From: Corticium candelabrum
Taxonomy: Eukaryota; Porifera; Homoscleromorpha; Homosclerophorida; Plakinidae
Reading direction: 5' to 3'
Length of the DNA stretch: 64,000 bases
Assembly (NCBI RefSeq): GCF_963422355.1
Contig: NC_085092.1
Coordinates: 7,093,466 to 7,157,465 of the forward strand
A model generated the notes under the pieces. The model saw only the letters and a program-made list of their open reading frames with translations. It did no database searches and had not been told where the DNA came from. The position numbers were made by a program, and so were the translations under genes. Shown here piece by piece: positions 38,813 to 54,350 of this stretch (position 1 is the stretch's first letter; each line of letters opens with the position of its first letter).

Positions 38813-39724
38813 TGTGGACATGTCACTGAACCACGTGGTTGTATTTTTACTTGATATCATTTCTATGTTCTTACACATTATGATAACATTACGTAGCAAT
38901 AGCAATAAGCTATGTTTGCACTCTGTATTCTTAGATTGACCAGACAAGTTTGAAGTAGCGTTTTTCAGTGTTTGAACTTTGATATTGTTATTGGCAGGTT
39001 TGATGTGTACACTCTTGTCACGTGTTATGATAATAGGGTTTAGTATTTGTACATTTCCTGTTGTTAATAAATTTTCTGTTGACATGTCCAACTGTTTGCA
39101 TCTTGTCGTTCTACCCTATCATGTGAAGGTCCACTCCAGTAGTATTACTAAATTTAGTTGTACAGCAAAGTCCCGTTGAAGAAGACAATGTACAGTGGTG
39201 GGGATTACATGACAGCAACCTGTAAAGAGTGTTTGGTTAACTTAACTTAATTAAGCAACAGTTTCAGTCATTAATTTTTCTAACATTGTTGTTGTAACAC
39301 TACAAACGTGTTCCTATTGTTTTATGATAATCTATTTGCAATGGCAAGTCCAGTCTGTCCACATGTACACTCAAGACAATATAATCTACAAGCAATAAAT
39401 CAAAACAAGTCAATATAATTCATTAGCATGTCAACTTCTCAGGTAAAGCCTCATCTACCTCATCAGCCTATTAAATGAGCATCAACCTACATTCTATCCT
39501 CATTACGAAAAAGATTCTGCATCAGCAGTCTCTATATCTATAGCTAACTAGAGTGTGAGAGTTACTTGAGTGATTCTAATGTGGCTGCAATTGTCTACAT
39601 ATTATTTAGGACATTTAGTTAATTAATTATAATTAAAGAGCTTCAGACTGTAGCAGGCATATGGAATGTAAATATTTAATATTTTCGGTCAACGAGTGGT
39701 CTGTATTTCGTTTGCTGCATCAAA
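38813..39724. other. 3' flank of the kinase gene
   Basis: AATAAA at 39066-39071, about 255 bases after the stop, is a plausible polyadenylation signal. The rest (to 39724) shows no gene. Confidence 0.45.
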
Positions 39725-40616
39725 TCACCGAAAATGATTGAAAGCAAGACAGACAGACAGAGAAAACGCCATGAACAGGTTGGCGAGCGTGGGCGCGACT
39801 CGCGTGCCCATGGCGACGCTCAAGCGTTGTCGGTAGATCTTGCCGTGGAAGGCGAACACGTTGTCGGCATGTCGGCAAGTATGTGGTGTAGGAAGACCTC
39901 TGCGATGCGGGCGAGAGCCGGGTCGTCGCCGTAGTGTCGTCGTAGCATGTCGACGCATGCTCGAATGCCCTCGTCCTGGGGTATGTTCGTGTAGAGCGAC
40001 GTGACGTCGATGGTGACCAGTGTGGCGTCGCGTTCGATTCGTGTGACGAAGTCACCCGAGTCCCGTATGTACCTGTTCTGTTCGAGTCCTCTGTGGGCCC
40101 GAGCTTCCGGATACTATCGGTCGATAGGCCACCGGGTTCTTGTGTACTTTGCTCAGAAAGTAGAGCTGTTGTGTTCTGACGCGGCTCGGCGTCTTGATCA
40201 GGTGCCGGAGCGTGTCGCGGTCAAGGAGACCGTGCTCGTTATGATCGAGATGGATCGATTAATTCGACTCGTTATGGCCGGTGTCGGGTTGTTGTCGAGT
40301 CGTTCGTACGTGCGGGCGTCGTCCACGTGCCCGAGGCCTTTTTCGACGTATACGGACGACGATCATCGATCCCTTGTCCGCCTTCTTCATGACGATGTCG
40401 GTGCGTTTGCTCAGTCGCTCGAGGGCGGCGCGTTCGGACGCATCCAGATTCTGGAAGATCTTGTTTCTCGGCCTAGACTCGGCCAGAGCTCGTCTCGTTC
40501 GCGTTATGTACGCCTCGAGGGCGGCGTTTTTCGTGGTCGGCGGCTGCCATTCGAGACCGTTCTGAACGGCGGTGTGGGTAGTCGGTAGGCGTGTTCGTTC
40601 GTGACGTCGTCCGGAG
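39725..40616 (-). pseudogene. Penelope-like element RT, main part
   Basis: Minus strand. Near 40560-40370 it encodes EWQPPTTKNAALEAYITRT, NLDASERAALERLSKRTD and MKKADKGSMIVV, the conserved ADKGs segment of Penelope-like reverse transcriptases. Near 40030-39960 comes LVTIDVTSLYTNIPQDEGI, with the first catalytic Asp. Then, after a frameshift, FAFHGKIYRQRLSVAMGTRV and APTLANLFMA. The YxDD box and endonuclease part are absent; similarity stops near 39760. Its 5' portion continues at 50254-50440, on the other side of the Mutator-like element. Confidence 0.8.
40608..40616. other. Target site duplication, left
   Basis: CGTCCGGAG, repeated at 50254-50262 on the other side of the Mutator-like element. 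A 9-bp duplication is typical of Mutator/MULE insertion. Confidence 0.8.
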
Positions 40617-41855
40617 CAAATTTTTTTTTTGGGTCCACTTCACACACACATCCCGGATATATAGCCCGGATAAGTTTAACTTGCACGTGCACGGTAGACC
40701 ATTCTCACGTGCACGCATGGCTCACGATCATGATTTAGTAGTTCGAAATGTGTTGTTATGCTAACAGATCGTGGGAATTGCGCTTTCTCTGCGAGCAGTT
40801 ACCACACTGAGTAAGCAACAGTGGCAGTGAAAGGAGAGCCCCAATACGGGGAATGTTGGTTGCTACAAACCGTTTTCTTTGCAGAAATCGACTTTCTCGA
40901 GAAACTGTTGACTCCAGAAAAGCTTTACGTGATGCAGTTATTATACAAGACGGCAGAGGTTTGTACATTTTGCTAATTAGTTGATAGTAGTTGATGAACT
41001 AATTATTAATTTATTAGAATAAAGTATTTAGTAACATTATAGCACAGTTTATGTATTTATGGTAGTATTTTTAACCTTAAATATGATTTAATAAATAGTA
41101 ATTTATAATTTATAAGTGTATATACAGTAGTGACCAAAGTATTTGCTGGGCAAGAAATTTCAAGGGTTTTTCAGTATGTCTGTATTTGGGTGGAAGCACA
41201 AAATACTAATAAAGCGACTTCTTGGTCAATGTTTGTCATGCAATGGCAAAATCGAGACTACTTGGTATAGAATTGAGTCTAAATCAGTTGGTTGTTGCAA
41301 TTTAAGATTATAGTTACAACCTAGTTAAAAGCCGATTAAGTTTACATTACAACTTATCAAAGCATATTCAATGCAAACAATATTACAACCTTTGAAAACA
41401 AACTAACTTATCCATTTGTGATCACATCAGCACCTATTTCCATTCTGTAGGCCAGAATATGATGAAAATCAACAAAAAACCTACCCGGCAAATACTTTTG
41501 TCCACTACTGTATATACTAGTAACTATTGCAGAAGAACCTGTTTATTAATCATGTACTCTGCTGTTACCGCAATTAATTTGTTTGCATAAGAAATGTATG
41601 GCAAACAGACAGAATTACAGGAAGTTGTTGATCTGGACAGTCTGTTGCCACAGAACACAGTTTTTCATTAGCCTAAAATACGTAGAATCAATCCATGATC
41701 CATTTTAACAATAAAATTAAAACACACACAATGAAGATGCCTATTTTTCTAGTGGGTGCACAGTTTGCTGGACTTAAAACAGGAATGACTTGTTCTGAAC
41801 ACTCATTCTGAACACTCTAACTACAATCTGTTCCTCTCTTTATATCAAGGAATAT
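40617..41855. repeat. MULE left terminal inverted repeat
   Basis: The reverse complement of 49014-50253. It holds a TATA-like CCCGGATATATAGCC (about 40652-40667) and CACGTG palindromes at 40684-40689 and 40706-40711 near the outer end. A 70-codon frame (40968-40756, minus) is identical in both arms, which proves nothing about coding. On the minus strand AATAAA (plus 41542-41547) could serve as poly(A) signal for the transposase gene. Confidence 0.9.
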
Positions 41856-41904
41856 GAACATAGACAGTTTACTCAACTCAAAAAATCTTGTATCCTTGTA
41901 CAGT

Positions 41905-44900
41905 TTAGATGGCATTAGGGGTATTTGTTTTCAAACTTATTGTCAGATTGTGGTTTCTCTTTGCTCTCTGGTGGATTCGTTTGGGGATAATGTTTCTGTT
42001 GAATATGTTGGTTGTGGCTTTGGCTTTCATGAACAAACTTGGACGTCCTGCTGATGCTGGACGGGTAGAAAAGGACTTGAAGTGTCGTCTAGCTACAGCA
42101 GTAGGTTGCACTCGAATCTTTTTCTTTTGTTTTCTGACTCCCACCTCTTTACCAAACATATGTAGAGCAGAAAGCAGTCGCTGCTGTGTACCAGGTGAAT
42201 GGATTCCTTTGCCTCGTAGTTTCCAATAATTGAAACAAAACCTTTCTACTGCAACTATGAAGCTGTCTGTGACATGACTTTCATGCAGCCCTTCCTTGAT
42301 ATCTGTAGTGACCTGTAGTACTCTTTCAATGACGTCCCTTGACTTTTCATAGCTTCCTGTGTTAATTGGTTGTGCTTGATCTCTTTGAAATGTATTGCTA
42401 AAATCAATGTTGTCGTCAGCTACAGTTGCCACTTTAGTTGTATCACAGGAACAAGGGGCAATTTTTTCAAAGGAACGTTTGATATCTTCATCAGACCAAT
42501 TCACACTGATTGAAAGAGACTTTAGATGTTCTTCTTCTGCTCTTTGGTGGACACTACTGTAAAAGGAAATGGGTTGGCAGTGTTGTCCTAATGCCACTGC
42601 TGCAAAAAGCTGACGGCCTTGAGGCGAATACGTTGGGATAGTATTGACACTGCTTTTGCGATACTTCATTGCTGCTGCAAATTGGTGTTTGCAAGGTTGA
42701 GTTTGCATTCCGATGGGACAGGTGCACTCACCCAGTTGTAAGTCTACTATCCACGTTCTATTCTTGTCTGACTGACTCACAACAGTATAAACGTCTGGGT
42801 CATCTGTTGCGACAATGTCGTCAGATGGAATGGTGTGTGCTTTCATTCCTGTCACAGTAAATCTTGTAGAGACAAAATGATCTAATCTGTTTGTGGCAAC
42901 AGATATTAAACGTCGCTGGTAATACAGTTCGAGAGTCTGTGTGAGAAGATTGAACATTTGTACCGCATTCCAAGCTTTATTCCTTTGGAAAAGGATGTCT
43001 TTTATGATGCGTATGCTAGCCTCTGAATAATTGTTAGTATAGTTGCCTCGTGTGGGAAAGTTCTTTCGGAAACACACAGCCCATTCTTTCCTTCGTTGCC
43101 AATAATCACCTAGTCTCTTTTTGAATGTCTGAAAAGGGCTTTTGTCTACTTCACGTTTGATTTCAGTCAATGCTTGCTCACTTGGGGCATAAACAAGTCG
43201 TTTTGTTAGTGTCATACAGGTAATTCTGTCTGTGCCACAGATACCAGAATTTGAGCTCCAAAGCCATCTCCATGTACTTTGTAAAAAATGAAAGACACAT
43301 AGGTGTAATTCCGCTTGAGGCCATGTACTCTTTAGAGCAATCCGTTCGCTTGCACAGTCATCTGTCAATAGTGTTAGTGGTCCAAGATTTGGGCCTCTTC
43401 CAAAAAATGCACACTTGGGCAGTATGTGGCACAGTGCTGTAAACCCTGCTGACAAGGTAACAGCATCTTCACTGGATGTCATAACTGCAGCAAGTGGTAG
43501 AGCTCCTACTGATGTGCCGCAGCTAAGTATGAACACAGCTGTGTTCAAGTTATCAAGACTGGCTGTTGAGTCACAAAAGACTAGCTCTGCACTTTGTGTG
43601 ACCATTTCATGGACTCTGGCCATGAGAGGAGTGACTAGAGCTAAAAGGAAGGGCATGGCATCAGTCTTTCTGGTCTTTGGTTTAGGTTCATCCGTATTCA
43701 TTGCAGCTGCTTCTTCATAAGGTTGAAGAAATACTCGCCCACCCTCTTTCTCATGTTCCTTGTTGTATCGTTGTACTTCTTCGAGCAGTCGCTCAAACAT
43801 AGCCTCTCCATTTTCTGGTCCAATGTTGTCTGATCGCCATTTTCTAAATAGGCGTTGAACGTCTTGTACATTTGGGTTTATGGCTCTGTCTGCAAGAGTG
43901 CTCTCAACTTCTCGTGGATCACTCTTCAGTTGGAGCTGGGTCAAGTATTCATGTCTTGCAGAGGCAGCACAACTGCCAGACTCAAAGAGACTAATGTACG
44001 CTTTTTTCACAGCTTCTGTGACTGGTCTAAAGCTGAGCGCATGGCCACTGTGGATCGGGTGGTTATGCGTGTACTTCAGATTGATAAGGCAAGGATATTC
44101 AGGGTGGTCTGAGATTTTAGATGCCTCAGGTGGGTATACCCTAACTATTAAACTGCTAGGACACATTGACTTTTTGTCTCGTGTGGAACAATGTATGGTG
44201 GTTTTCTTTAGTTTACACTTGCTTTCTGTGGACATTTGTGACAGAGTTTTCTGTTTCCTGTAATGATGACAATGACGAACAGTTTTAAAAAGGAGCCGTC
44301 GTCCTTTTGCTTTGAAACCAGTAGTGATTCGATAGGTGGTTTTTGAAACCTCTTCAAAATGTTTAATCCACTGGACAGCTGCAGTTTCACAATTGGCACT
44401 TGTCCATGCTTCTAAAGTAAAGTTGCTTGTTTCAGCTCCTAGGAAGCTTTCCGATTCATGCTGACAATAGGAGTCAACAAAATAGTTATACTGCTGAGGG
44501 AGCAAGGGTATAATACTGGTAGGGAGGCCTGAATCAGATTTGCATTTGTGTTTGGCATCAAGTGAGTGCTCTAGATTGGCTTCACTGGTAGTTTGAAATT
44601 GTTGAAATGTGTCTGTGCTTAAAGTGCATCTCTTCACATAAACTGACTGTTGTTCTACGGCAGGCATGGAGGTTTCACTGACATTGTCAGCTTCTGTACT
44701 CTGTGAATGACTCTCATTAGAAGTGCACCAGGTTACATTAGACGAGAAAGGATTCCTCTTGGCAGCTGAAACGGCCTTAGCGAGAGTGAAGTTTTTTCTA
44801 CCAACTTTGTTTGCTTTGTCAAGCGTATAGCAGGAAGGCTGATCAGTAGTTGCTTTGCATGGTGAAGCTGCTGAAGAGTTGCATTTTTCTCCTGAAACTT

Positions 44901-46791
44901 TGGTCTTTAATGTTTTACTCAAACTTAAGCAAAGCTTCCGGCGTTCAGGTTGCTTGAGATGGTGGCTTTGGATTTCCTGAGACTGCAAGTTTTCATCAGC
45001 TAGTATGGACTTATCTATGATATTTGAAATTTTAATTTGATCAGAAAGCAGCCATACTGCCAAGGTATTCCTTAGGTAGTGAGCATAATGGCTTGGTTGA
45101 AGGTAAAGTTTGAGTTTTGCTTTGTCACAATAGAAGGACAGCTGTGGTGAACAGATGTATGCCCACAGATTCTCTGGAGAAAATGCTGCAACTGCCACAA
45201 AAACAAAGGCAATAACCCCACAAAGAGAAGAACATGTTTGTATTGGGAAATTTTTGCAATGCCGTGAGCATGCATGTTTTCCATCTTTGTCAAATGTCGG
45301 CCTATGCATAGGAATCAAATCATGAATATCCACTCTTTCACCTAAGGCAGTGCTTAGATAGTCCAGTGTTTGTATTAGTTCTACCAACAAGTTGCTAGGA
45401 ACTGGGTATCCCAATGGGTCACCATAGAAGGAAGCTTTTGAATTCAAATCTAAAGCAACCACTGTCCAATGATTCCCACTCATCAATGTATTTGATGCAA
45501 CAGAAGATCCAGTTATGGCATCAATTTGTACGTTGACAATCAGGAATATAAGTCTAATCTTCTTTCTGCTGTTCAGAGCTAATGCTATGGATGTGTTCAA
45601 CGTGAATTTGCAAACTTCAGATAGCACAAGGCAAAGACAATCTTGTGACGAGCGATTGAGAAGCGATGCCATACCTTCAAGCAGTGTATCAGGCAACCAT
45701 CTGTCACATGCCAGTCTAGACATTTGGTAGCTAGTCACGTCACCAAATGCCACAGCAGAGGCTGGCTTGTGTGACAGAATTTGTTGAAATTGCTGTACCT
45801 TGCTCAAGTTCAAGAGTTCAAGATTCAAAGTGTCAGGAATGTGACAGACCTCGTTGAACCACTTGTCTTCTTGAATAACCTGTGGGAGGACAATACTTAG
45901 ACAGGAGTATGGACATTTAATTAATGAACAAACTCATTCAACTCAAAGTATTGTGTTACTTTACTGCAGCTAAGTGGCAGAGTATTAATAATCAACATTT
46001 GTAGTTGTGAATTCAGTTAACATGACTAGTGGTGAGCTAATATAATTTGTGGTATTCTGGACAGGAACAAATCCCCATGCATATTGGTTAATATCTACAC
46101 TGTCTAAACAAAATAGTGTAGGCACACTTTAAAAGAAGCATGCTTTAGCTATAGGTACTTAGCAAGGATATGTGGTACATGTGATTACAAGTAACTAGGT
46201 CATGTAATGTACAGCCTCATAATTAAATGGGGCATGAAATGCTAACTAAAATCATCTAGTCACTTAGACAGAACACTACGTTGCATAGAAACTTCAAAGA
46301 GATTCACAAATTTATCTGAAGAATGAGATACTTAATATTTTTGCATTGTGTGTATAGGATGTGTGAAGAATATTGGAAGGTGGATCCGGGATTGACATGT
46401 CAAAGTACTCTCTAGCAAAATCTAGTGACTGCTGTGACATTTCTTACCAGATTTTTGATGTTTGTTTACCAGTTTACAATGCTTTATACGCATAACTCAA
46501 TCTTAACCAGTTATAGTCATTACCAGTTGGATATAACAGTGTACGCTCTAGATGTTGAAGAAAGTAACATGATAATGTTTTGTGCTTGTATATACGTAGT
46601 TCCATTTGTGGTCAGTTTGAGCATAGTATACTATAAGATACTGTGAAAAAGAGGAAATTGTGGAGGGAATCATGCAGGTTTTGTGCAATTGAAGCACATC
46701 GTTATTCCACATATATCACACAAATTAATTTTGCACTATAATAGCGCTGTTCCCTGAAATTGGACAGTGTTTTCCTCACAACTATTTCTTC

Positions 46792-46839
<48 letters not shown>

Positions 46840-47449
46840 TGAGCACTCATGACATTCTGTAGCATATCGGTATAGTACTGAGTTGCAAATAAAATAACAA
46901 CCTGTGTTGTATTTCTGTGTGTACAACGTTGCTATAGATACTCTTTCATGGAACTGCTACAAGTGTGCTTTAGCAAACTACTAGTATTTAATTAATTAAT
47001 TAATGAATTTCACGTACATACCTGTGAGGCAATGGATTTGGCTTCATGTATTGCCAAAAACTCTCGAATTCCCTCGAGGTCAAACACTCCAAATAAGAAT
47101 GCACCAGCTTGAGTGTTGTCTCCCGCCTCCTGATTGATGCTACCAGCCAGATTTCTGCAGACAGACGCATTAGGAATCATTGGGCTGCTGTGTGGGTCGC
47201 TGAAGTGAGTGTCTTTGGGCACAGTGATCACCTGGCCCTTCTCTGGACTCACATTGGGAAAGATCAGTCTCGCACAATCTTGCCTGTTTAGGTGTCTAAC
47301 GGACCTAGGTGCGTTGAAAAAGAAGTACACGTGATGAGTGCAGATAGAGAGTCTTGTAGTACACACACGTACGTGTGCATACGTACGGCTTCAGTATCTC
47401 ACCTGCCCTTGAATGCGGTAAGAAACGAGCTCGGAAAATTGTCAAACAT
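41905..47449 (-). CDS. Ulp1-like cysteine protease-MULE transposase fusion
   Basis: Three exons on the minus strand: 47449-47403 (ATG, MFDNFPSSFLTAF), 47304-47022 and 45879-41905. GT-AG borders and phases agree, giving 1434 residues. The N-terminal half is a C48/Ulp1-like protease: WLPDTLLEGMASLL, then NHW with His247, GDPLG with Asp264, and Q-x5-C-G-V with Gln324 and Cys330. Residues about 610-720 have a Cys/His DNA-binding-like region (YPCLINLKYTHNHPI). The transposase has FCDSTASLD (Asp880), LLTDDCASER (Asp950), a CxxH in LCVFHFLQ, and NYSEASIRII (Glu1063). A SWIM zinc finger follows, CxCx8CxH at 1162-1175. MULE transposases cut and join element ends. Ulp1 proteases cleave ubiquitin-like proteins such as SUMO; what this one cleaves is unknown. 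A fully open 3975-base last exon argues for recent function. Confidence 0.88.
45880..47021. other. Intron 2 of the MULE gene, with (TA)n
   Basis: A 1.1-kb intron, donor CAG|GTATGT (minus, at 47021) and acceptor CCTCCCACAG (ending 45880). A (TA)n tract lies at 46797-46839. No coding sequence recognised. Confidence 0.7.
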
Positions 47450-47534
47450 GTCGCGAAATTGAAAAGAACGCGAAAGAAACAGACGGGTCTAAACGCACAC
47501 TTAGCTGGAGAGCTTTGGCGCGAGAAAATGAAAC

Positions 47535-47568
47535 CTGCACGTGCACGACAAACAAGTAGCACGTGCAG
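47535..47568 (-). promoter_or_regulatory. CACGTG palindromes upstream of the MULE gene
   Basis: TGCACGTGCA at 47536-47545 and GCACGTGCA at 47559-47567, about 90-120 bases upstream of the ATG. The same GCACGTGC word occurs twice near each outer end of the element. A shared factor- or transposase-binding site is inferred. Confidence 0.4.
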
Positions 47569-47629
47569 ATGGTTACGCTCATGACGTCTACACTGATAAA
47601 AAAACGGAAACCCCAAATTCGCTAGTAGG

Positions 47630-47632
<3 letters not shown>

Positions 47633-47696
<64 letters not shown>
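47633..47696. repeat. (TA)n microsatellite
   Basis: About 60 bp of uninterrupted TA, upstream of the MULE gene. Confidence 0.95.
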
Positions 47697-47701
<5 letters not shown>

Positions 47702-47878
47702 GGCTCCAGCGCTACTCATGATCAGAGTTTCCAGCCAAGCTACCATACCCGTTAGTGATTGACCATTGCCAACGACACCACATTGCTCGCCAGTGCTCAT
47801 CCCACACTTGAACTTCCAACCGAAAGTCCCAGATGTTTCCACTCACCATAAACAACTCTCATAATAGAGTTACAGCCA

Positions 47879-47879
47879 C

Positions 47880-47952
<73 letters not shown>
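47879..47952. repeat. (CA)n microsatellite
   Basis: A CA array inside the MULE. Confidence 0.95.
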
Positions 47953-47954
<2 letters not shown>

Positions 47955-49013
47955 TGAATGTTGAACCTTGAACCTTGAATTTGAAGTCATTTTCCCAGTT
48001 GCGGTAGACCATAGTAGAGTGTGAGTGTACTGTAATAGATTGAAGGTCATTGAAACTTCGGTTACTTATATAAATAATACTTTTTATCACAAGACTGATC
48101 AAAAGCTAGAACCTATATTGGGGAAACCAGCTGTGGCATGTGCAAAAACATTCCCATACATCGATGTATGACCAATAGCTCAAGTGGTAAGTCATACATT
48201 TGATGAACAAGCAGACATGATCTCTTACTTCCCAAGTGACTTGTGAGGTATTTAATTAACAACGTATATGCATAATCAACTGCTCCATCTCATCATAGTA
48301 AAGAAACACCGCCCTTTGTTATTTATCAAGTTTTGAAACCAAGATTACTGATTTAACAGCTAACCCTAATGTAATTACATGAAACCCTATCTGAGAGCAA
48401 CTCCCAATCTAACAGCCAGGGACAATGAATGACAACAGATCATTCAAGTGAGCATTATAGATATATGGCAAATAGATATACATATGATGTATGCAAATTT
48501 ATTCAGAAATCTCTTTCAGCATGGCTGGTCTGCCAAAAGATCCAGCAAATAATCTATCAAATTTACAAAGTACAATAGCTAAAGCACTACGAGTCAAAAT
48601 GCAATGCAGCTATACAAACTTAGTTGCACTCATTTCTTCAGAAAAATGGTCTCGGTAGCTCCCTGAAGAAAAGGCACTTTCTGTGTAACTGTGTGGAGAA
48701 TCTCAAAAGATGAACTAAAAATTCAAACCTTCTTTGACTTACAAGTGCAGTACGTACAACTGAGACATTGCATGCAAGTACCTTATTGAGATCCAGAAAA
48801 TGTTAATTAATTGAAACACAGATGACTTATGCCTAAACCACACATGCAATTCGACTACTGGCAGGTGCAATAATGGAAGTTATCCAGGTTACTCATCTAG
48901 AATCTGCAACAAACAAAATCAATACTATTGATCACATACAACATCTAATACTAAACCTCTATTCACCAATCATTATTGACCATATAAATTAAAACAAATG
49001 TCCTGGATTGTTT
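47953..49013. other. MULE interior without recognised genes
   Basis: Between the transposase gene's 5' region and the right arm, about 1 kb of AT-rich sequence with no long frame and no domain I can recognise. Confidence 0.5.
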
Positions 49014-50253
49014 ATATTCCTTGATATAAAGAGAGGAACAGATTGTAGTTAGTGTGTTCAGAATGAGTGTTCAGAACAAGTCATTCCTGTTTTAAGTCCA
49101 GCAAACTGTGCACCCACTAGAAAAATAGGCATCTTCATTGTGTGTGTTTTAATTTTATTGTTAAAATGGATCATGGATTGATTCTACGTATTTTAGGCTA
49201 ATGAAAAACTGTGTTCTGTGGCAACAGACTGTCCAGATCAACAACTTCCTGTAATTCTGTCTGTTTGCCATACATTTCTTATGCAAACAAATTAATTGCG
49301 GTAACAGCAGAGTACATGATTAATAAACAGGTTCTTCTGCAATAGTTACTAGTATATACAGTAGTGGACAAAAGTATTTGCCGGGTAGGTTTTTTGTTGA
49401 TTTTCATCATATTCTGGCCTACAGAATGGAAATAGGTGCTGATGTGATCACAAATGGATAAGTTAGTTTGTTTTCAAAGGTTGTAATATTGTTTGCATTG
49501 AATATGCTTTGATAAGTTGTAATGTAAACTTAATCGGCTTTTAACTAGGTTGTAACTATAATCTTAAATTGCAACAACCAACTGATTTAGACTCAATTCT
49601 ATACCAAGTAGTCTCGATTTTGCCATTGCATGACAAACATTGACCAAGAAGTCGCTTTATTAGTATTTTGTGCTTCCACCCAAATACAGACATACTGAAA
49701 AACCCTTGAAATTTCTTGCCCAGCAAATACTTTGGTCACTACTGTATATACACTTATAAATTATAAATTACTATTTATTAAATCATATTTAAGGTTAAAA
49801 ATACTACCATAAATACATAAACTGTGCTATAATGTTACTAAATACTTTATTCTAATAAATTAATAATTAGTTCATCAACTACTATCAACTAATTAGCAAA
49901 ATGTACAAACCTCTGCCGTCTTGTATAATAACTGCATCACGTAAAGCTTTTCTGGAGTCAACAGTTTCTCGAGAAAGTCGATTTCTGCAAAGAAAACGGT
50001 TTGTAGCAACCAACATTCCCCGTATTGGGGCTCTCCTTTCACTGCCACTGTTGCTTACTCAGTGTGGTAACTGCTCGCAGAGAAAGCGCAATTCCCACGA
50101 TCTGTTAGCATAACAACACATTTCGAACTACTAAATCATGATCGTGAGCCATGCGTGCACGTGAGAATGGTCTACCGTGCACGTGCAAGTTAAACTTATC
50201 CGGGCTATATATCCGGGATGTGTGTGTGAAGTGGACCCAAAAAAAAAATTTGC
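49014..50253. repeat. MULE right terminal inverted repeat
   Basis: The reverse complement of 40617-41855; see that entry. The outer end carries the same CACGTG words (50155-50160 and 50177-50182). Confidence 0.9.
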
Positions 50254-50262
50254 CGTCCGGAG
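50254..50262. other. Target site duplication, right
   Basis: CGTCCGGAG, the partner of 40608-40616. One extra C (50253) separates it from the TTTG end shared by both arms. Confidence 0.8.
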
Positions 50263-50440
50263 ACATAGCGGTCGGTGTGACCGAGGCTTCTTCTCGGGTC
50301 TCCCATCTCTCCGCGTGTAGTCTAAGGCGGAGTTTGCGTGCGAAGGCGTCGAATTCGTGTGGCAACCTCTGTCGGTTCGGTCTGGTCTCGGTTGGGACGA
50401 ACGTGAGTTTACATTGGAGGATATGTGTGTCTGTCTCTTT
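50254..50440 (-). pseudogene. Penelope-like element, 5' part
   Basis: Minus strand: LPHEFDAFARKLRLRLHAER, then VTPTAMSPD, reaching the target duplication. The reading frame continues across the insertion into DVTNEHAYRLPTPPF at 40608 downward once one copy of the 9-bp duplication is ignored. So the two pieces were one element. Confidence 0.75.
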
Positions 50441-50449
50441 ACTTTTCTT

Positions 50450-50580
50450 GTTTTTTGCTTATTTGTTTGTTTATTTGTTTATTTGTTTGTTTATTTATTT
50501 GTTTGTTTATTTGTTTATTTATTTGTTTGTCTATTTATTTATCTGTTTGTTTTGTCATCTGTTTGTTATGATTTGTTTAT
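50450..50580. repeat. (TTTG/TTTA)n simple sequence
   Basis: About 120 bp of TTTGTTTA-type units just before the MTMR relic 2 exon. Confidence 0.85.
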
Positions 50581-50967
50581 AGGCAGGCAGCATTATGTCG
50601 TTGCAGCAGCCACTAAGTGGGATGGTCAAACGATCATCAGACGACGAAACGTATTTGGAAACGATTGCACGAGCGAATCCCAACAAAGGATACATGTATG
50701 TAGTTGACACCCACCCACGGGTAAGAGTTCAGAATTTGTGTTGCAATAAACAGCATTCTTTGTTTTGTTCTATTTGTCTGTCTGTTTCTCTGCCTGCATG
50801 GCTGTTTGTTTATCTGTTGTTTCATTACCATAGAGTGTCACTTATCCAGACAAGTTGGGACGGGAGGGTATCCAGATTAGTGATTTTTTCATCTCATCTT
50901 TATGGTGTTGCCATTCTTCTCAGTCGTCTAGCTAGGGCTGCCTAGGATGCAGCTGGGAATGTTCTTG

Positions 50968-50968
<1 letters not shown>

Positions 50969-51054
<86 letters not shown>
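50969..51054. repeat. (CA)n microsatellite
   Basis: The paralogous position to 22750-22868. Confidence 0.95.
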
Positions 51055-51056
<2 letters not shown>

Positions 51057-51499
51057 CTAAGTAAGACCACTTTTAGTTTGTCTCTGATTGTCATTCTTTT
51101 GTTTAGGTGTGGCCATTTAGATGGTGACAGCAAAGAGATTTCTCCTGTTTTTCTCCGATTTCTTGAAGTTGTGTGGCAGCTCAAGTGTCAGTTTCCATGT
51201 ACTTTCCAGTTTCATGAGAAACTCCTCATTGAGCTCCACGACATGCCAGTTCGTGTCAGTTTGGAACATTTCTTGGCAACTACAAACAAGAGCGAAAAGA
51301 GCTAGAGTAAGTAAAGTGAATTAGTGTGGAGTAAGTAGAGACTTGCATCATGACAGTTTTGTGTAGATTGAGTAGCCGAACGTATTCATTGTGGGGATTT
51401 GTATGGGAGCATGCGAGTGAGTATTTGAATCTCATGTATCAACCAATGACGAAATAGACTGAAATAATGCTTCATCCAGACACTAGCCAACAGAGAATA

Positions 51500-54350
<2,851 letters not shown>

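Larger units (their letters stand above)
40617..50253 (-). mobile_element. 9.6-kb Mutator-like element with long terminal inverted repeats
   Basis: Defined by near-identical 1.24-kb inverted arms (40617-41855 and 49014-50253), a 9-bp flanking duplication, and one gene on the minus strand encoding a Ulp1-like protease-MULE transposase fusion (47449-41905). The outermost bases are GCAAATTT followed by a T-run and GGGTCCAC. Insertion is into a Penelope-like element whose halves flank it. Arm identity is high (I noticed one mismatch near the inner ends), and the transposase frame is open with all catalytic residues, so the copy looks young and possibly autonomous. Confidence 0.88.

Noticed and set aside
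40756..40968. 70-codon frame identical to 49901-50113
   Set aside because: It lies in the MULE terminal inverted repeats, so identity follows from arm homogeneity, not protein constraint.
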